The position numbers were made by a program, and so were the translations under genes. Below are positions 1 through 11,578 of a stretch of 64,000 nucleotides of DNA, piece by piece. The DNA is from Magnolia sinica (Eukaryota > Streptophyta > Magnoliopsida > Magnoliales > Magnoliaceae), in assembly GCF_029962835.1 (NCBI RefSeq), contig NC_080583.1, positions 2,108,001 through 2,172,000 on the forward strand, written 5' to 3'. Each line of letters starts with the position of its first letter. Position 1 is the stretch's first letter. Under the pieces are notes generated by a model. That model was given only the letters and a program-made list of their open reading frames with translations, was not told where the DNA came from and did not search any database.

Positions 1-132
1 TTAGATTTCATTTTAGTCTAGTTCTAGTTCTAGTTAGTTTCAAATTACGTACAGGTTTCAGTCCCTGTAGATTCGACCTCAGTCTCACCGAGTTTATTAC
101 TACATCACAACCCTATACTTGGGGAGTGAACA
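1..132 (+). repeat. 5' LTR, 3'-terminal fragment
   Basis: Matches 5860-5991 base for base apart from 9 substitutions and ends in the usual CA at 131-132, just before the primer-binding site. The rest of this LTR lies left of the window. Confidence 0.88.
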
Positions 133-138
133 AGTTTT

Positions 139-159
139 TGGCGCCGTTACCGAGGATTG
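139..159 (+). other. Primer-binding site, complementary to the 3' end of tRNA-Asp
   Basis: The sequence TGGCGCCGTTACCGAGGATT follows the 5' LTR after a 6-base spacer. It matches the complement of the plant tRNA-Asp 3' end (TGGCGCCGTTGCCGGGGAT) except for two substitutions. It would prime minus-strand synthesis. Confidence 0.85.
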
Positions 160-774
160 ATAGTTACGTTTTTTGAGATTAATTAGTTTTAGAATTAGGT
201 TAAGATTAGGATTTTACTAACTTTAGGTTAAAGTTATTTTATTTTATTTTTAGAAACTAACCTGTTTCCTGTTTTGTAGGATCCTGACATAAAATTCTAA
301 TTTGGTAATCCCTTTCTAAATTCTCTACTTTTTCTAATTTTTATTTTTAGAATTAGGGTTTATTTTTTAGAAATTTTCTATTTTCTAATTTTAGATTTAG
401 ATTCTTCATTTAAGTAACTTTCTATTTCTAGTTTTAGAAGTTTTTCCCTTTTAGAAACTAACTTAGTTTTTTATTTCTAAGATTAGAAACTTTTTTTTTT
501 AGAAACTAACTTTCTATTTTTATTTTTAGTAACTTTCTAATTTTAGGATTTCCTTAATTTTAAGATTTCCTTTTTTTTTAGAAACTAACTCTTTTTCTTT
601 GTTCTTTAGAAAATTTCTAATTTTAGATTTTCTGTTTTTAGAAACTAACTTGTTTTGTTTTCTTTTGCAGGATTCTAACATAGACCTCTAAATTGGTAAC
701 TTCTTTCTCTTTCTAGATTTCTTATTGGTGTAGGATTTTTCCTTTAAAATTAGATTCAGAGTTAGGGTTTCACC

Positions 775-2351
775 ATGTATATGCACAAGTGGGAACGTCA
801 GTATGCTGAGAAGAATAACATATATTGGGATGATGATTATGATAGAAATCCACCAATGTCTCAAAACTTTTCTGAAACTATCATCGAGAACCGACCGGAA
901 TATAAAGATCCACCGGTTAAAAAGTCCCTACGTGATCATATGCAGGAGAATAATTACACCTCACGGATTAACAAAATAGTACATGAGTATTGGGGTTATC
1001 ATAATTATGGGCATGAGGACTATTATCACCCATCAAATAAGAAGATAACAATGCGTGATTATATTATGAGTGATAATATGTATTACCAACCATCAGATTC
1101 TTCCACCTATAATCCGTATGACTATAATCAGTGGAAACATTAAAATTGGAGAAATGAACCAATAACATGTTATAATGATTATTCTCTTGGATCCCCTACT
1201 TTTGAGATCTAATAAGATTCAATTCAGTATAGCACAGCCTGTCTCACAAAAATTAGAAAATCGTTGAAAGCACTTAATTCACGCCTTGATAAGGTAGAGG
1301 AAGCTCGGTCATCCCAGCCACAATTCATTCCAGAAATACAATACGAGAAAAGTGATCCTAACTCACTTTTGAAGAATTCTGGAATTTGGAATGAAGAGTT
1401 GGATTGTGTTAATGAACATACGATTCAATTCCCTGATGAGTCGATCTCGATGACGGTCCAAAGGAATGGTCAAGAGACGTAGGTATCTTTCAAATATAGT
1501 GATGATGACACACCTCCCTCACATGACACACATGATTTCAATGATGAGGTAAAGGTTAATTTATTCGAACCTCAACTTAATTCAGGAATGGAATGTGAAG
1601 AAAGCGATCCCATCCCAAGTGTGCACTACTGGACGAAATTAGACAATGATGCGTATTGGGATGACTATTATGAACGTGCAGCCCAAATTCTCCTAGAATC
1701 AATCTCAAGTTTGGTCCAGGTCAATGATCAATTCGTACACGAAGTGGTCGGTCATAATGAGTCACTCCCCTCACCTGACATGTCTGATTTAAAAGTGGAG
1801 GATGAGCCCCTTACAACCGACCCTTCTAACTCCTGTGAAACATGTTTGGACCACTCCTCTTAATCGAATGATGATGAGACTTAGGAGAAGACGAGGTGCT
1901 CGCTACGACCCTGGAATTTGAAACCACTCAGTTGAGGCCACCCTCTGAGCTGTACACGTTTGACAATTCAACCCCTCGATTGAGTAGTTTCAATGAGCAG
2001 AGTGATCACATCGATGCTTCCCTTATTGATTTTCAATCTGTCTGTGCAGGACTGGAGCAAGAGAGCGTACCTCTATTCACTTTCAAGGACGATGGATTCC
2101 TTGGGCAGATCATCACAAGCTCCAATGTGGAAAATAAGTTACGCTTAGCTGAACTTCCCAACTTTTTGGATGATTGCTTGACACACTTTGCGGATTCAAA
2201 CGATCCCATGTCAAAAGACATAGTGAATGCCTTGCAAGACAACATCTCGATAGTCATCACTGACCGAGAGAACCCTTACTCTAAAGCCCCTCCTTCCCCA
2301 GACCCTAAATGTTTACCATTAAAGGAAGAGGAGCTGAAAATTAAAAGGTGA
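775..2351 (+). pseudogene. Decayed ORF of the Athila-like element, product unrecognised
   Basis: An ATG at 775 opens a 122-codon reading frame rich in Tyr, Asn, His and Asp, ending at 1143. Protein-like sequence continues past the stop. There is a frame change near 1262, where a heptad-like Leu/Lys/Glu segment follows, an in-frame stop at 1480-1482, readable sequence to 1863, and then another frame change into 1896-2351. The later part is strongly acidic, with many Asp, Glu, Ser and Pro. I therefore read it as one ancestral ORF of roughly 500 codons broken in at least four places. It has no CCHC zinc knuckle, no aspartic protease DTG and no polymerase motif. It could be a degenerate Gag-like or element-specific protein; its function is unknown. 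The ORF sits where gag normally lies, about 640 bases after the primer site. Confidence 0.55.
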
Positions 2352-3754
2352 ATCATATATACTTTGGACACCTTAGGAAATTAAAAGGAAACCTTATACT
2401 GAGCTCCATAAATTTCTCTAAAAATTCATGCTCCAGGGCATCCAAGCCTATTACAAAAAGGGCTTTTGGATGATCCTTTTGAAGAACTTACTGGGAAACT
2501 TATCAAGATACTGGCCAGAAGAAGAACCTTATGGCATGACTCAGTAGTTTTTCCCTGCTTTCATAGGACTAAGGTAGTTTGCTTTATGATGTTCTAAGAT
2601 AGACAGTTTTATGCCATTAGGTTAGTTTGCTTAATACGTTGTTTTAGGATAGTTTGCTTTCGTGTCTTCTCTCTCGTGTTGACCGGCTTTCATGCTGCGA
2701 TCTCTTGAAAAGTCTCTCTCGATTCGTTATCTAGGTACTATCTTCCCATCACTTCTCATTTACTTTCGATGTCCCATGTGCATTGCATGCTCATATCTTT
2801 TACATTGAAGACAATGTAGATTTTAGGTTGGGGGTGGGAGATTAGGTAACCTAATTAATGTTTTCTTGGTCTTGAACAAAAATTATAAATTTTTTTTAGA
2901 ATTTCTTGTGAATTCGAAGTGATTTTGACAGCCATCTAGGGCACTTAGAATTTCGAGATATGTGATGTTGGTAATTTATGACTCTTGGATTCAGTATCTG
3001 TTGGATTTCACAGTTAAGTTTGAATTGTTAATCCAGAATTAGAAGTTGTAAACATTGATTGAGTCATGATTTCATATGTCACATCTCGCTTTCACATTAA
3101 GGTTTCAGTTTGATATTGAAGGGTTAACTTGGTAATCACTAAGCATGTAAAGAATCAACCTGAAAAATTTGCCCATCATGATCATTTGAAGAAAAAGAAA
3201 ATACCTAAAAAAAAAAAACAAAAATAGATACCTTTGTAAAGGGTTGGGCGAATAATCTTCACCATAGGTTTGCTCCCTATAGGTGTAGATTTAATTCCCC
3301 ATGGATGATATGTGAAAAGGGTTGTATGTACGGTCTTCACCATAGGTTTGCTCTCTATAGGTAAAGATCGAATTCCCCTCGGCGTTACTTAAAAAAAAAA
3401 AGAATGATCAGTGGGGCACGTTTAGTTTTTGGGTGTTCTGAATACTCTTGCTACTTGCCAATGGTATCATGAAATAGAGAAAAGAATTTTAATGATGATA
3501 AGCTGAGATTACACTATACACTCATGGATGTTTAGAATTTTTCTAACTGATAGATTAATGCCTTTGAATTTGATTATGAAGTCTACCATGCGCTTGCATC
3601 CAGGAGAAATTAATGATCAACATTCATGAATCTTGGACTTCTAATATCCGTATTGTTTTCAAAAATCACTTGAGTTTATAAAAATTGTCCTGTAATTCTC
3701 AACTTATTTTTCGCATACTTTGCTCGGGACTAACAAAATGCTGGTTGTGGGTTG
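2352..3754 (+). other. Non-coding 3' internal region of the element, with purine-rich tract and repeated hairpin
   Basis: No ORF is credible here. A G-rich purine tract (GTTGGGGGTGGGAGATTAGG, about 2825-2844) resembles the central or upstream polypurine tracts of this lineage. A second motif, 'TTTGCTCGGGACTAACAAAA' at about 3719-3738, is of the kind found immediately upstream of 3' LTRs in many plant Ty3 elements. Two related hairpin-forming blocks occur at about 3255-3300 and 3330-3380; see findings. Confidence 0.5.
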
Positions 3755-5991
3755 TGTTGAGGGTCAAATATTACATATTGGACCCCATTTATTACCTAGA
3801 TTTACGAGCATGATACTGTTTAATGCCCTACTTTAATCATGTTTGTGATGCAAGGTGTATTTAGGAGTTTGGACTACAAAAGGGTGCTAAAAGCATGAAA
3901 TTAATGCGCTGATGACACCAAGGAAAGGGACGGACTCTAGGGGACCAAGATTGAGGATTTACACGCCTGAGATCAGAGAAATTCCAGCCATTCACTTTAA
4001 ACAGGCCTAAAAGACGTCTAGAATGCAAGATTACAGGGTTCCCACCATCTGATCGGCTCAAAACTTTATACAGGACCTGAGGACTCTAAATTAACCATAC
4101 ACGTCGAATTTCAGCTAGTGGATCCCTCTGGAAGTGGCCCAACGGACAAATCATCTCTTAAACTAAGGATTTCAGGCCCACCTAATATCTGGATATGTTT
4201 CAATCTTGGTCTCAACCCTTTAAATGGGGAGACAAAACGAATGGATGGATTGGATGGCTCGTAAGCATCACATTGAACCCCACCTGGGTTGTGCGTGCAT
4301 AGTGCACCACTGCACTCGCCGTGCACCGGTCCTGAATTCTTGGTCCAAGTCGGTTTGACCGACTATCTAGTTAAAAACAAAAATCTCTGTTTGCAACGTT
4401 CGCACAGAGGCCGTGAACGGACGGTTGTGGGTCACCATAATGATCTGAAGGTCCGATCTAGACCGTCCATTAGAACCCCAAGGTCTGTTTTACCAAAGCC
4501 TAGAGGACGGAATTTTAGGAGACAGCAAGTATCAGGTTTTCAACCGTCAAATGCAAGATGGACGACTGAATAGAAAATCTGTGGACCACACCAAAAACTA
4601 TCCAAAATGGACCATTCCCGACTGAAATTCCGAGAAGAATCCAATGGACGACGTGGATCTCTTCTGGGACATCGTTCATGACCCCACCAAGCTTCACGTA
4701 GCTCCTCTGCGTAAAGGTTACGCAGGTCCAACGTCCGAAAATTAGCCGGATTTGTTTCGAGCTGTTATACACCCGTATAGAGGACCGTACATGTTATCTG
4801 ACTGTCTATCAGCCTTAAAAGGGCCCTATAAACATGGCCTAGGTGTCGGAATCATGGAATGAAGCGAAGGAAGCTATTGATCTTCCAAACGCAGAATAGA
4901 CGGTGTAACAACATAAACTATGGGCCAGCTTGGTTTTAACCCAAAATCGATCAGGTTTGAATGGTTTTTTGATGTGTATCCAATGGACGGACTGGATTTC
5001 ACCTTTGACATCAAGAATGGGCTCCACTAATACATCAGTGTAAGTTGATTTACGCACTCTGTTGTGCGCACTACCTGCAAATGGAGAGCGGAAACCCTCC
5101 ACCGACATTGCTGGCTCTTATAAAAGAAAGATGTGTGAGAGAGAGAGAAGGGGATCTCGACTGGGGGCCTCAACGTGGATACAAGAGAGAGAGTAGAGAA
5201 GTTAGAATTTGTTTCATATTTTCTGTTTTGCTTTTGTTTAAGTTCTGGCCCAATCATGTTGGGCAAAACCTCTTAGCTAGGGCTAAGAGGTGAAGCATGT
5301 AGCATAATTGGGACGTTTGCTTGGCTTTGATTCATGTTTTGTTGAACTCTTATAGATTCTAGTTATTTATGAAGGTGTATTTTTAGTTTTTAATGGTTTG
5401 TTGTGACTCAAATTACAATGGATCTGTGATAGCTTTAAGTATGTTTTTCCCATTACTGAGATTGTGAAATTAGTAATACTTGTTGTTCACCATCGTCTCA
5501 TGGGCATGGTAGGGTGACGGAATCCTTCCTAACTTTCACAATTCTCTCATGATTGGCTGTGAGATTGGTAAATTGCTATTGTTTGTCATAGTCTCCTGGG
5601 CATGGTTAGGTAACAGAATCACTCCCAAATCTTCACCAGTCTTATCTATTGATGATTAGATTCATGAGAAGTTCAGAGATCTGACAAATCTCTTCTTATC
5701 AACTGGATAGGATAGGACTCTGATTCCAGTTGTATCCCTGAATCAATACAAGGTAGCTTCCCAATTATTACAAGTGGATCCTTGACACCCTAGTTCTCAC
5801 TTTTATTTTCATAAGTTTTAGAGTAATACTTCACCATTATTCCCTCAAATTCACTTGATTTAGATTTCATCTTACTCTAGTTCTAGTTATAGTTAGTTTC
5901 AGATTACGTATAGGTTTTAGTCCTTGTGGATTCGACCTCGGTCTCACCGAGTTTATTACTACATCACAACCCTATACTTGGGGAGTGAACA
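3755..5991 (+). repeat. 3' LTR of the Athila-like element (about 2.24 kb)
   Basis: Starts TGTTGAGGGTC at 3755, although 3753 is possible, and ends GAGTGAACA at 5991. Only its last 132 bases can be compared with the 5' copy. The interior carries host-like phrases such as GGACCACACC but no ORF of interest. The short ORFs between 3861 and 5293 overlap each other on both strands and show no domain. Confidence 0.75.
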
Positions 5992-7059
5992 CGGTGCGAA
6001 TGAAATGACCAAGCTGGACTGAAGTCGGGATGATAGTACGTAGTATCGTAGGCTATGGGGTCCATCACAAGGGACTTCTATCCAAACCAGTCCCATACCT
6101 AAATTTGGATAGTAAGACTCAATGTGGTGAACTCCTGATCTCAGGTTAGTCGTGCACCCAACCGAAATCCTAGTCATACGAAGGTACACAACAATTAGTT
6201 GCGCACCACCAACCCGAGTGGATAGTGAATGAAACGAATGTGTGAGTATGCAACTCCTACTCAATAAGTCCACATATCAGTATGGTTCCTTTCTGGGATC
6301 ATCACCGGGGTCTAGTACACTCAATGTCACCTGCCGCCCCATCAACCGCACAACTGGGTAAGTGGAAGAGACCTCACTATCCTCCTGGCCAGTAGTCTGC
6401 CAATACCTACCCTGCTCATCGATAGCGGACCCATTCCTCAAGCTACTCAAACTCAGCCTAGTCATGCCTACTCCCTTGGGCAGGTAAGGCCACACCCCCT
6501 CCCAACTGACCACGACACAGTGGGAGACGTGGCCTCCTGGTATTCGGCACTCGGGCGCTCATGTATATCCACACGGTCTCGACGTTGGGGCGTCCTCTAG
6601 TACCAAGAGGGTTTTAGGAATTTTCACCCAGGGCCATTTATGGCAGCCCGATGCTCAACCAAAAATTTTCGGTGTCCTATTTGGCCATCCACAATATGCC
6701 GGTGGAGGCTACGACCCTGATGTGGCTAGGGCATACAGTAATCACAACACATAATGCAAGATGCATGAGTCATACAATCCAATCATGCATCAATCCTGCG
6801 CATACCCTGCGCTCATGTGAGATAATCTCCACCTATCAGTGAGTCTCATAACAACTTGCCCAATCACATATGCAATGGTCAACCACATCTCATAACAAAC
6901 ATGCAGATGATGCGTATGAGCATGTATCATGATGCGTATGGGCATGTATACTCATAATCGGTATCAATAACTGGCATCGACAATCAACCTCGAGAATGTG
7001 GACGTTTAACCAACATTGGCCCCAAGAAATGACCCATATAGAGCCTAACATACAGTGGA

Positions 7060-7310
7060 CTCATGGCCTCACACAAGGGCCAAATATACAACACCATGGG
7101 CCTCACTCAAGAGCTTAATATACATCACGATGGGCCTCACTCATGGGCCACATATACATCAAGTGGGTCGCATCTCACGGGTCTAATATACATTGCAACG
7201 GGCCGCTCCCACGGGCCTAATATACATCAAGTCGGGCCTCACCATATGTGCCGGAAATATATCACAATGGGCCACGTCCCATGGACCTCAAATACATCAC
7301 AATGGGCCTC
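7060..7310. repeat. Short tandem array, unit about 35 bp
   Basis: Degenerate repeats of 'atgggcctaatatacatca' with variants of 'gggcctcactcatgggc', about seven in a row. The same unit recurs at 8250-8480, on the far side of a different array. Confidence 0.7.
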
Positions 7311-7985
7311 GACAATCGGAATTGGCCTCAACAATTGGAATCGACACTTGGAATCGGCCTTGACACTTGGCCTCGACAATCGAAATTGGCAAATCGGTCA
7401 CAACAATTATAATTGATCGATAATCGAAATTAGCAAATCGGTCACGTCAATTGGAAATCGGCAATTAGTCACGATAATCAGCCTCGATCTCTAATCGGCA
7501 ATCGGCTACGACAATTAAAATCGGTCAATAATCAAAATCAACAAATCAGTCACATCAATCAGCAATCAGTCATGATAAATGACCTTTAATGCTAATCAGT
7601 AATCGGTCAAGTCAATCGGAATCGGCAATCGGCCACGACAATCGGAATCGATCGATAATCAGAATCAGAAAATCGGTCACATAAATCGAAAATCAGTAAT
7701 CGGCCACGACAATTAGAATCGGTCAATAATCAGAATTGGCAAATCGGTCACGTCAATCAAAATCAGCCATTGGTCATGATAAATGGCCTCGATCGCTAAT
7801 CGGCAATCGGTCAAGTCAATCAGAATCAGCAATCGGTCATGATAAATTACTTCGATCGCTAATTGACAATCGGCCACGATAATCAGAATCGGCAAATCGG
7901 TCACGATAATTGGCACTGATAATCAGCATCGATAATCGGCGTTGGCCTCGATAATCGGCACCGATAATCAATAGATAAACAAAGC
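7311..7985. repeat. AATCGG-rich short tandem array
   Basis: About 670 bases made of shuffled copies of 'aatcggcaatcggtcacg', 'caatcggaatcggtc' and 'gataatcagaatcggc'. The spacing is irregular (roughly 20-45 bp higher-order units), which points to repeated slippage and recombination inside the array. There is no coding potential; the ORFs here are products of the repeat. Confidence 0.75.
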
Positions 7986-8249
7986 GGGGTCCATAGATGA
8001 TCAGTCGATCAACCATAGTACAAAGATCGGCACTCAGCCGTGGTTATATCAAATTCGATAGCATAGAGTCATCCGTCTACGGCGAATGAGGCTCACTTAT
8101 TTAGGTTAACCCACGAAGAGAATGAGCCTAACAAGGCCTAAGGGAAGGTCACAATGAGGACGTCTAACCATCATTACCCCTCAATGTGGACATCTAACTA
8201 ACATTGCTCCCAAGGAATGGCCCACATAAGGAATTTATACGCAACACAG

Positions 8250-8480
8250 CGGCTACACATGCATCACATTGGGCCTCACATACATTGCATTGGGCTTTAT
8301 ACGAGGGCCTCAAGTGTATCACAGTGGGCCACGCCCATGGGCCTTGAATACATCACATTGGGCCTCGCCCATGGGCCTTGAATATCAAGTGGGTCGCATT
8401 TACATGGGCCGCATTATATGAGCAGCACTAATGAGCCCAATACACCTCACAAGGGCCGCATGGCATGGGCCTAACCTTCA
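8250..8480. repeat. Second block of the 35-bp 'gggcct..catca' array
   Basis: Same unit as 7060-7310, including 'cacgcccatgggccttgaa' twice, so the AATCGG array appears to have expanded within a once continuous array. The 260 bases between the arrays (7986-8249) hold no gene. Confidence 0.65.
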
Positions 8481-8486
8481 TCAAGG

Positions 8487-8880
8487 GAGGGGGTCACACC
8501 ATTTACCCCATTCATCTATTCTTAGGGATCATTTTAGAGTATTAATAAGAAATATTTAAATCACATGGACTGCACTCCAAATAACAGTGGTGATAATGAT
8601 TCCCACCATTAGAATTCTCAAGGCCCACCATAATATTTATTTCCCATACAATCTATTCATAAGGTCACACAGATCTGAATTAAGATGAAAAACAAATTTC
8701 AAATTGATCTAGAACCGTTGTGACCCCGAGAAGGGTTTCAATGGTGGACGTTCACTCAACACTGTTTTATATAGTGTGATCCTCTTGACATAGATCTATC
8801 TTTTTTTGGTCTCAAGCCTTAACTGAGCTAGCCCTTTGGATGGATGGTTTGGATGTAACACATACATCAAGCATGGGCAC
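8487..8880. mobile_element. Diverged copy of the foldback MITE superfamily (family A)
   Basis: Shows the order seen in the better copies: 'ggatcattttag', a decayed 'gtggaccacacc' core at about 8564-8576, 'aacagtggtgataatg', the inverted arm 'ggtggacgttcactcaacac' and the terminal 'aacacatacatca'. It lies within the LTR-derived block. Confidence 0.6.
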
Positions 8881-9361
8881 ACCGTCCATATGGACGATGT
8901 GATATAAAGCATTCATTACGGTGGGGTTCCAAACCCCCTGCTGACGTCCTTGGCAGTGAGACCCACAGAACTTGCTGTTGTCAGATGGCAGTGGGTCCCA
9001 CCATCAAAAACAGATGGACGGCATGTGTAAAACACATACATCATGGCTGGGATCCACCGTCCATGGCCTGGACGGTGGATGCAGCGCATCATCCAGGTGA
9101 TCCCACCGTTAGGATGAATGGATGGTTAGATATAACACATACCTTGTGGGACCCACACGTTACAGACGTCAATAGGCAGCTATATAGGTGTCGTACACGC
9201 AACTACTACTGCTTTAAAGGAGAGCAGAGGTGGGTCCCATGTAGGGCCCACCCTTATATATGTCAGATATATAATATAATATATATACAGCTGCTGTTGG
9301 TGCAGCTTTATGCTTTAAAAGGGTGCAGAGGTGGGTCCCACATAGGGCCCACCCTCATATG

Positions 9362-9408
<47 letters not shown>
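9362..9408. repeat. (TA)n microsatellite
   Basis: About 22 TA dinucleotides followed by AT-rich flank. The neighbouring 8881-9361 and 9409-10170 hold phrases such as 'gtgggtcccacc' and 'ggatggacggcatg' in both orientations but no gene. Confidence 0.95.
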
Positions 9409-9411
<3 letters not shown>

Positions 9412-10174
9412 ATAAGATAGCTAATATAATATGATATATTATATTAATATTATATTTAATATAAGGCAACATCCAGGCCATCCATGGCCTGGACATACAT
9501 ATACATCAAGGATGGCCCCACACGTGGGGGTGGGTCCCACCATCCAGGGACAGTGGACGCTACACACACATGATGGTGTGGCTCACCCCAATGGATGGAA
9601 GACATGGATGGTCCCATGGACCCCACCTATTAGCTACTCCCAGTAGGGAATTAGTGCCCAAACCTCAACGTTGAAAGTTGAAAGGAGGTATCTTTCACTC
9701 AGCCTACCATTGGAGGTATGGATCTGGTCTGACGGCCAAGACCTCAGCGTTGAAACGAGGTATCTATCACCCAGTCTATCTCTTGAGCTATGGATTTGGG
9801 TGGGTCATCATATCAAGGAGGGCCCCACCCATACGTGTGGGGCGGGCCACGTCCTAGATGGACGGTTGGGATGATATACAAACATCATGGTGTGTCCCAC
9901 ATGGATGGGGTCCACCGGTAGATGGCATGAATAAAATACACATATCATAGGTGGGCCATTGATCATAGGAAGAGAAAGATAGAGAAAGAGGGAAAGGAAC
10001 GTGTAGGGGAGGACCCCGCCACTATTGGGCCCTCCCTTGAATCATACATACATCAAGTGGGTCTTACAACAAGTGGACCCTTAAATCACAAAAAGTAAGA
10101 ATGTGGGTCCAAGATCACCCACCGTCCACTCCTTCTTGCTCCCTTGGCTTCCTTTGCTCATTAGCTTCGATCCT

Positions 10175-10560
10175 AACGGAAGAAATGAAGTTTGGATGGG
10201 AGATGAGAGGGTGGGAAGTGGGCCACATTAAAGCTCCTCCATGAGAGCTTGGGAAGCATGGACATGTGGTGTTTTGACTTGCTTGGAATGGAGCTTGAGA
10301 AATGAGAGAGAGAGGGTTGTAAGGAGAGAGAGGGATGGGTGATGGAGTGATGGATGTGGTGAGTGATGGGTGTGTAAGAGATTGTTAACTTTAAGGATAG
10401 GTTGTGTAAGAAAGGTATGGAGTGTGTAAGAACTTTTTGACTTATGGGGTTGCTTGGGGATGAGTGTGAGGTGATGGTGTATTTGATCCTTGATGGGATT
10501 GATTGATTGATTGAGGTGACATATCGTAGAGATTCTCTTAGATTTTGCAACCCACATCAT
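10175..10560. other. Purine-rich low-complexity stretch near the LTR terminus
   Basis: A strongly G/A-biased plus strand ('gagagagagggttgtaagga', 'gagagagggatgggtgatg'). It explains the two long, Ser/Pro/His-rich overlapping minus-strand ORFs here, which I do not regard as genes. Confidence 0.6.
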
Positions 10561-10809
10561 TTTTCTCGAACTGAATGCGGGCCCACATCTCCTGGTCAGG
10601 GTATCGGATCAATATGCAAGACGCAGCGTTGGAACCGCGATGATGGTGCGGTCACAATGATACAAGTCTTGGATTAAGCCGACTCAAATCTATGGGATAC
10701 GACTTAGGGTTATGCACAAATGTTGATTATAGGTCGTAGGTTGTCGGAATTCGATGGGAATGATCGCGGGAATTGACGGAACAGTACGGACTAGGATACG
10801 AGCCTTACA

Positions 10810-11099
10810 ATGCTGCCCCAAAACATATATTAATTGTGTGCGTTAATAAATGGACATTAACTAGAAGAATGTATTCACAAACATGCAGTTCCGAGGATAT
10901 GCTTTAAGATATTTTAGATGATGATCTGTCAAAATTTTCATATACTTATTAATTCCCTGTACAAGTCTTGAATTATCAATAAACATGTATACTATAAAAT
11001 GAAGTACTTAAAGAAATTTTCTGTCATAATCTTATCTGAGTCGAGAGAACTTTAAAATGCACTTGAGTAATTATCCTTACATCATTCTTTAGCTTCATT
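10810..11099. other. No recognisable feature
   Basis: AT-rich sequence between the LTR-like terminus and the start of the segmental duplication; no ORF, RNA or repeat recognised. Confidence 0.5.
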
Positions 11100-11157
11100 C
11101 CTCAACCGTCCAAATCCTGATACCCACCCTAAAAAGAAACATTTGATACTCTAGTAG

Positions 11158-11536
11158 TGTGTTTGGTCAATTCAATCAAACATGACGCCACACATGTGAT
11201 CAAGGGCCTACATTCAGATCCTGATGCACAGGTGTGCCAAAGTCTACTTGACTCAATGTTTGATTAAATTATTGCTAGTGTTCCTCCACGTCAGGATTGA
11301 CAAATTAGAGACTGGACATAAAATTCAATTATTCTCTCTACCACCAGTTTACGCTATGTTCACGTGATTTGTGAAAGGCAGAGGTTAGTTCTTTAGAATT
11401 GATTCTTTTTACCTTGTGACTAGATATGAGTCTACAGACTTAAGAACTCGTTCCTTCAGTGTTATTCGCTACCATAGTTTAACAGTAAAAATAATATAGA
11501 AATAAGATATAAGTTGAAAGTGTGTGCGCGCGCACG

Positions 11537-11578
<42 letters not shown>

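Larger units (their letters stand above)
1..5991 (+). mobile_element. Non-autonomous Athila-like LTR retrotransposon (5' LTR truncated by window edge)
   Basis: The first 132 bases recur at 5860-5991 with 9 mismatches by eye (about 93% identity) and no gaps, so they are the two LTR ends. The 5' copy is followed by a tRNA-Asp-type primer site, and the 3' copy is the end of a 2.2 kb LTR. The internal region (133-3754) is only 3.6 kb and holds no recognisable protease, reverse transcriptase, RNase H or integrase. A tRNA-Asp primer is typical of Athila/Tat lineage Ty3 elements, hence the lineage call. Lacking pol, the element would need enzymes from a relative to move. The 5' flank is outside the window, so the target duplication cannot be checked; the five bases after the element are cggtg. 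The 93% LTR identity suggests an insertion that is not recent. Confidence 0.85.
5992..10809 (-). mobile_element. LTR-derived block, minus orientation, probably a solo or truncated Ty3-type LTR
   Basis: Read on the minus strand, the block begins TGTAAGGCTCGTATCC at 10809, a start typical of long Del/Tekay-type LTRs, and is followed leftwards by TATA-poor, tandem-repeat-rich DNA without pol motifs. The complement of a tRNA-Met primer site (gctctgatacca on the plus strand) is absent, and no polymerase-like ORF occurs anywhere. I therefore favour a solo or truncated LTR whose left part was cut by the Athila-like insertion. No matching TG terminus with a target duplication was found, so the left boundary and the family are uncertain. 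Confidence 0.4.

Noticed and set aside
139-159. Part of a tRNA-Asp gene
   Set aside because: Only the complement of the 3' end is present, immediately after an LTR end, with no tRNA body. It is a primer-binding site.
10173-10560. Two overlapping Ser/Pro/His-rich minus-strand ORFs of 110-125 codons
   Set aside because: They occupy a purine-biased low-complexity stretch near an LTR-like terminus, overlap in different frames and show no domain.
5992-10809. Full-length Del/Tekay chromovirus
   Set aside because: No reverse transcriptase, integrase or chromodomain-like reading frame and no tRNA-Met primer site on the expected strand. Only an LTR-like terminus is supported.
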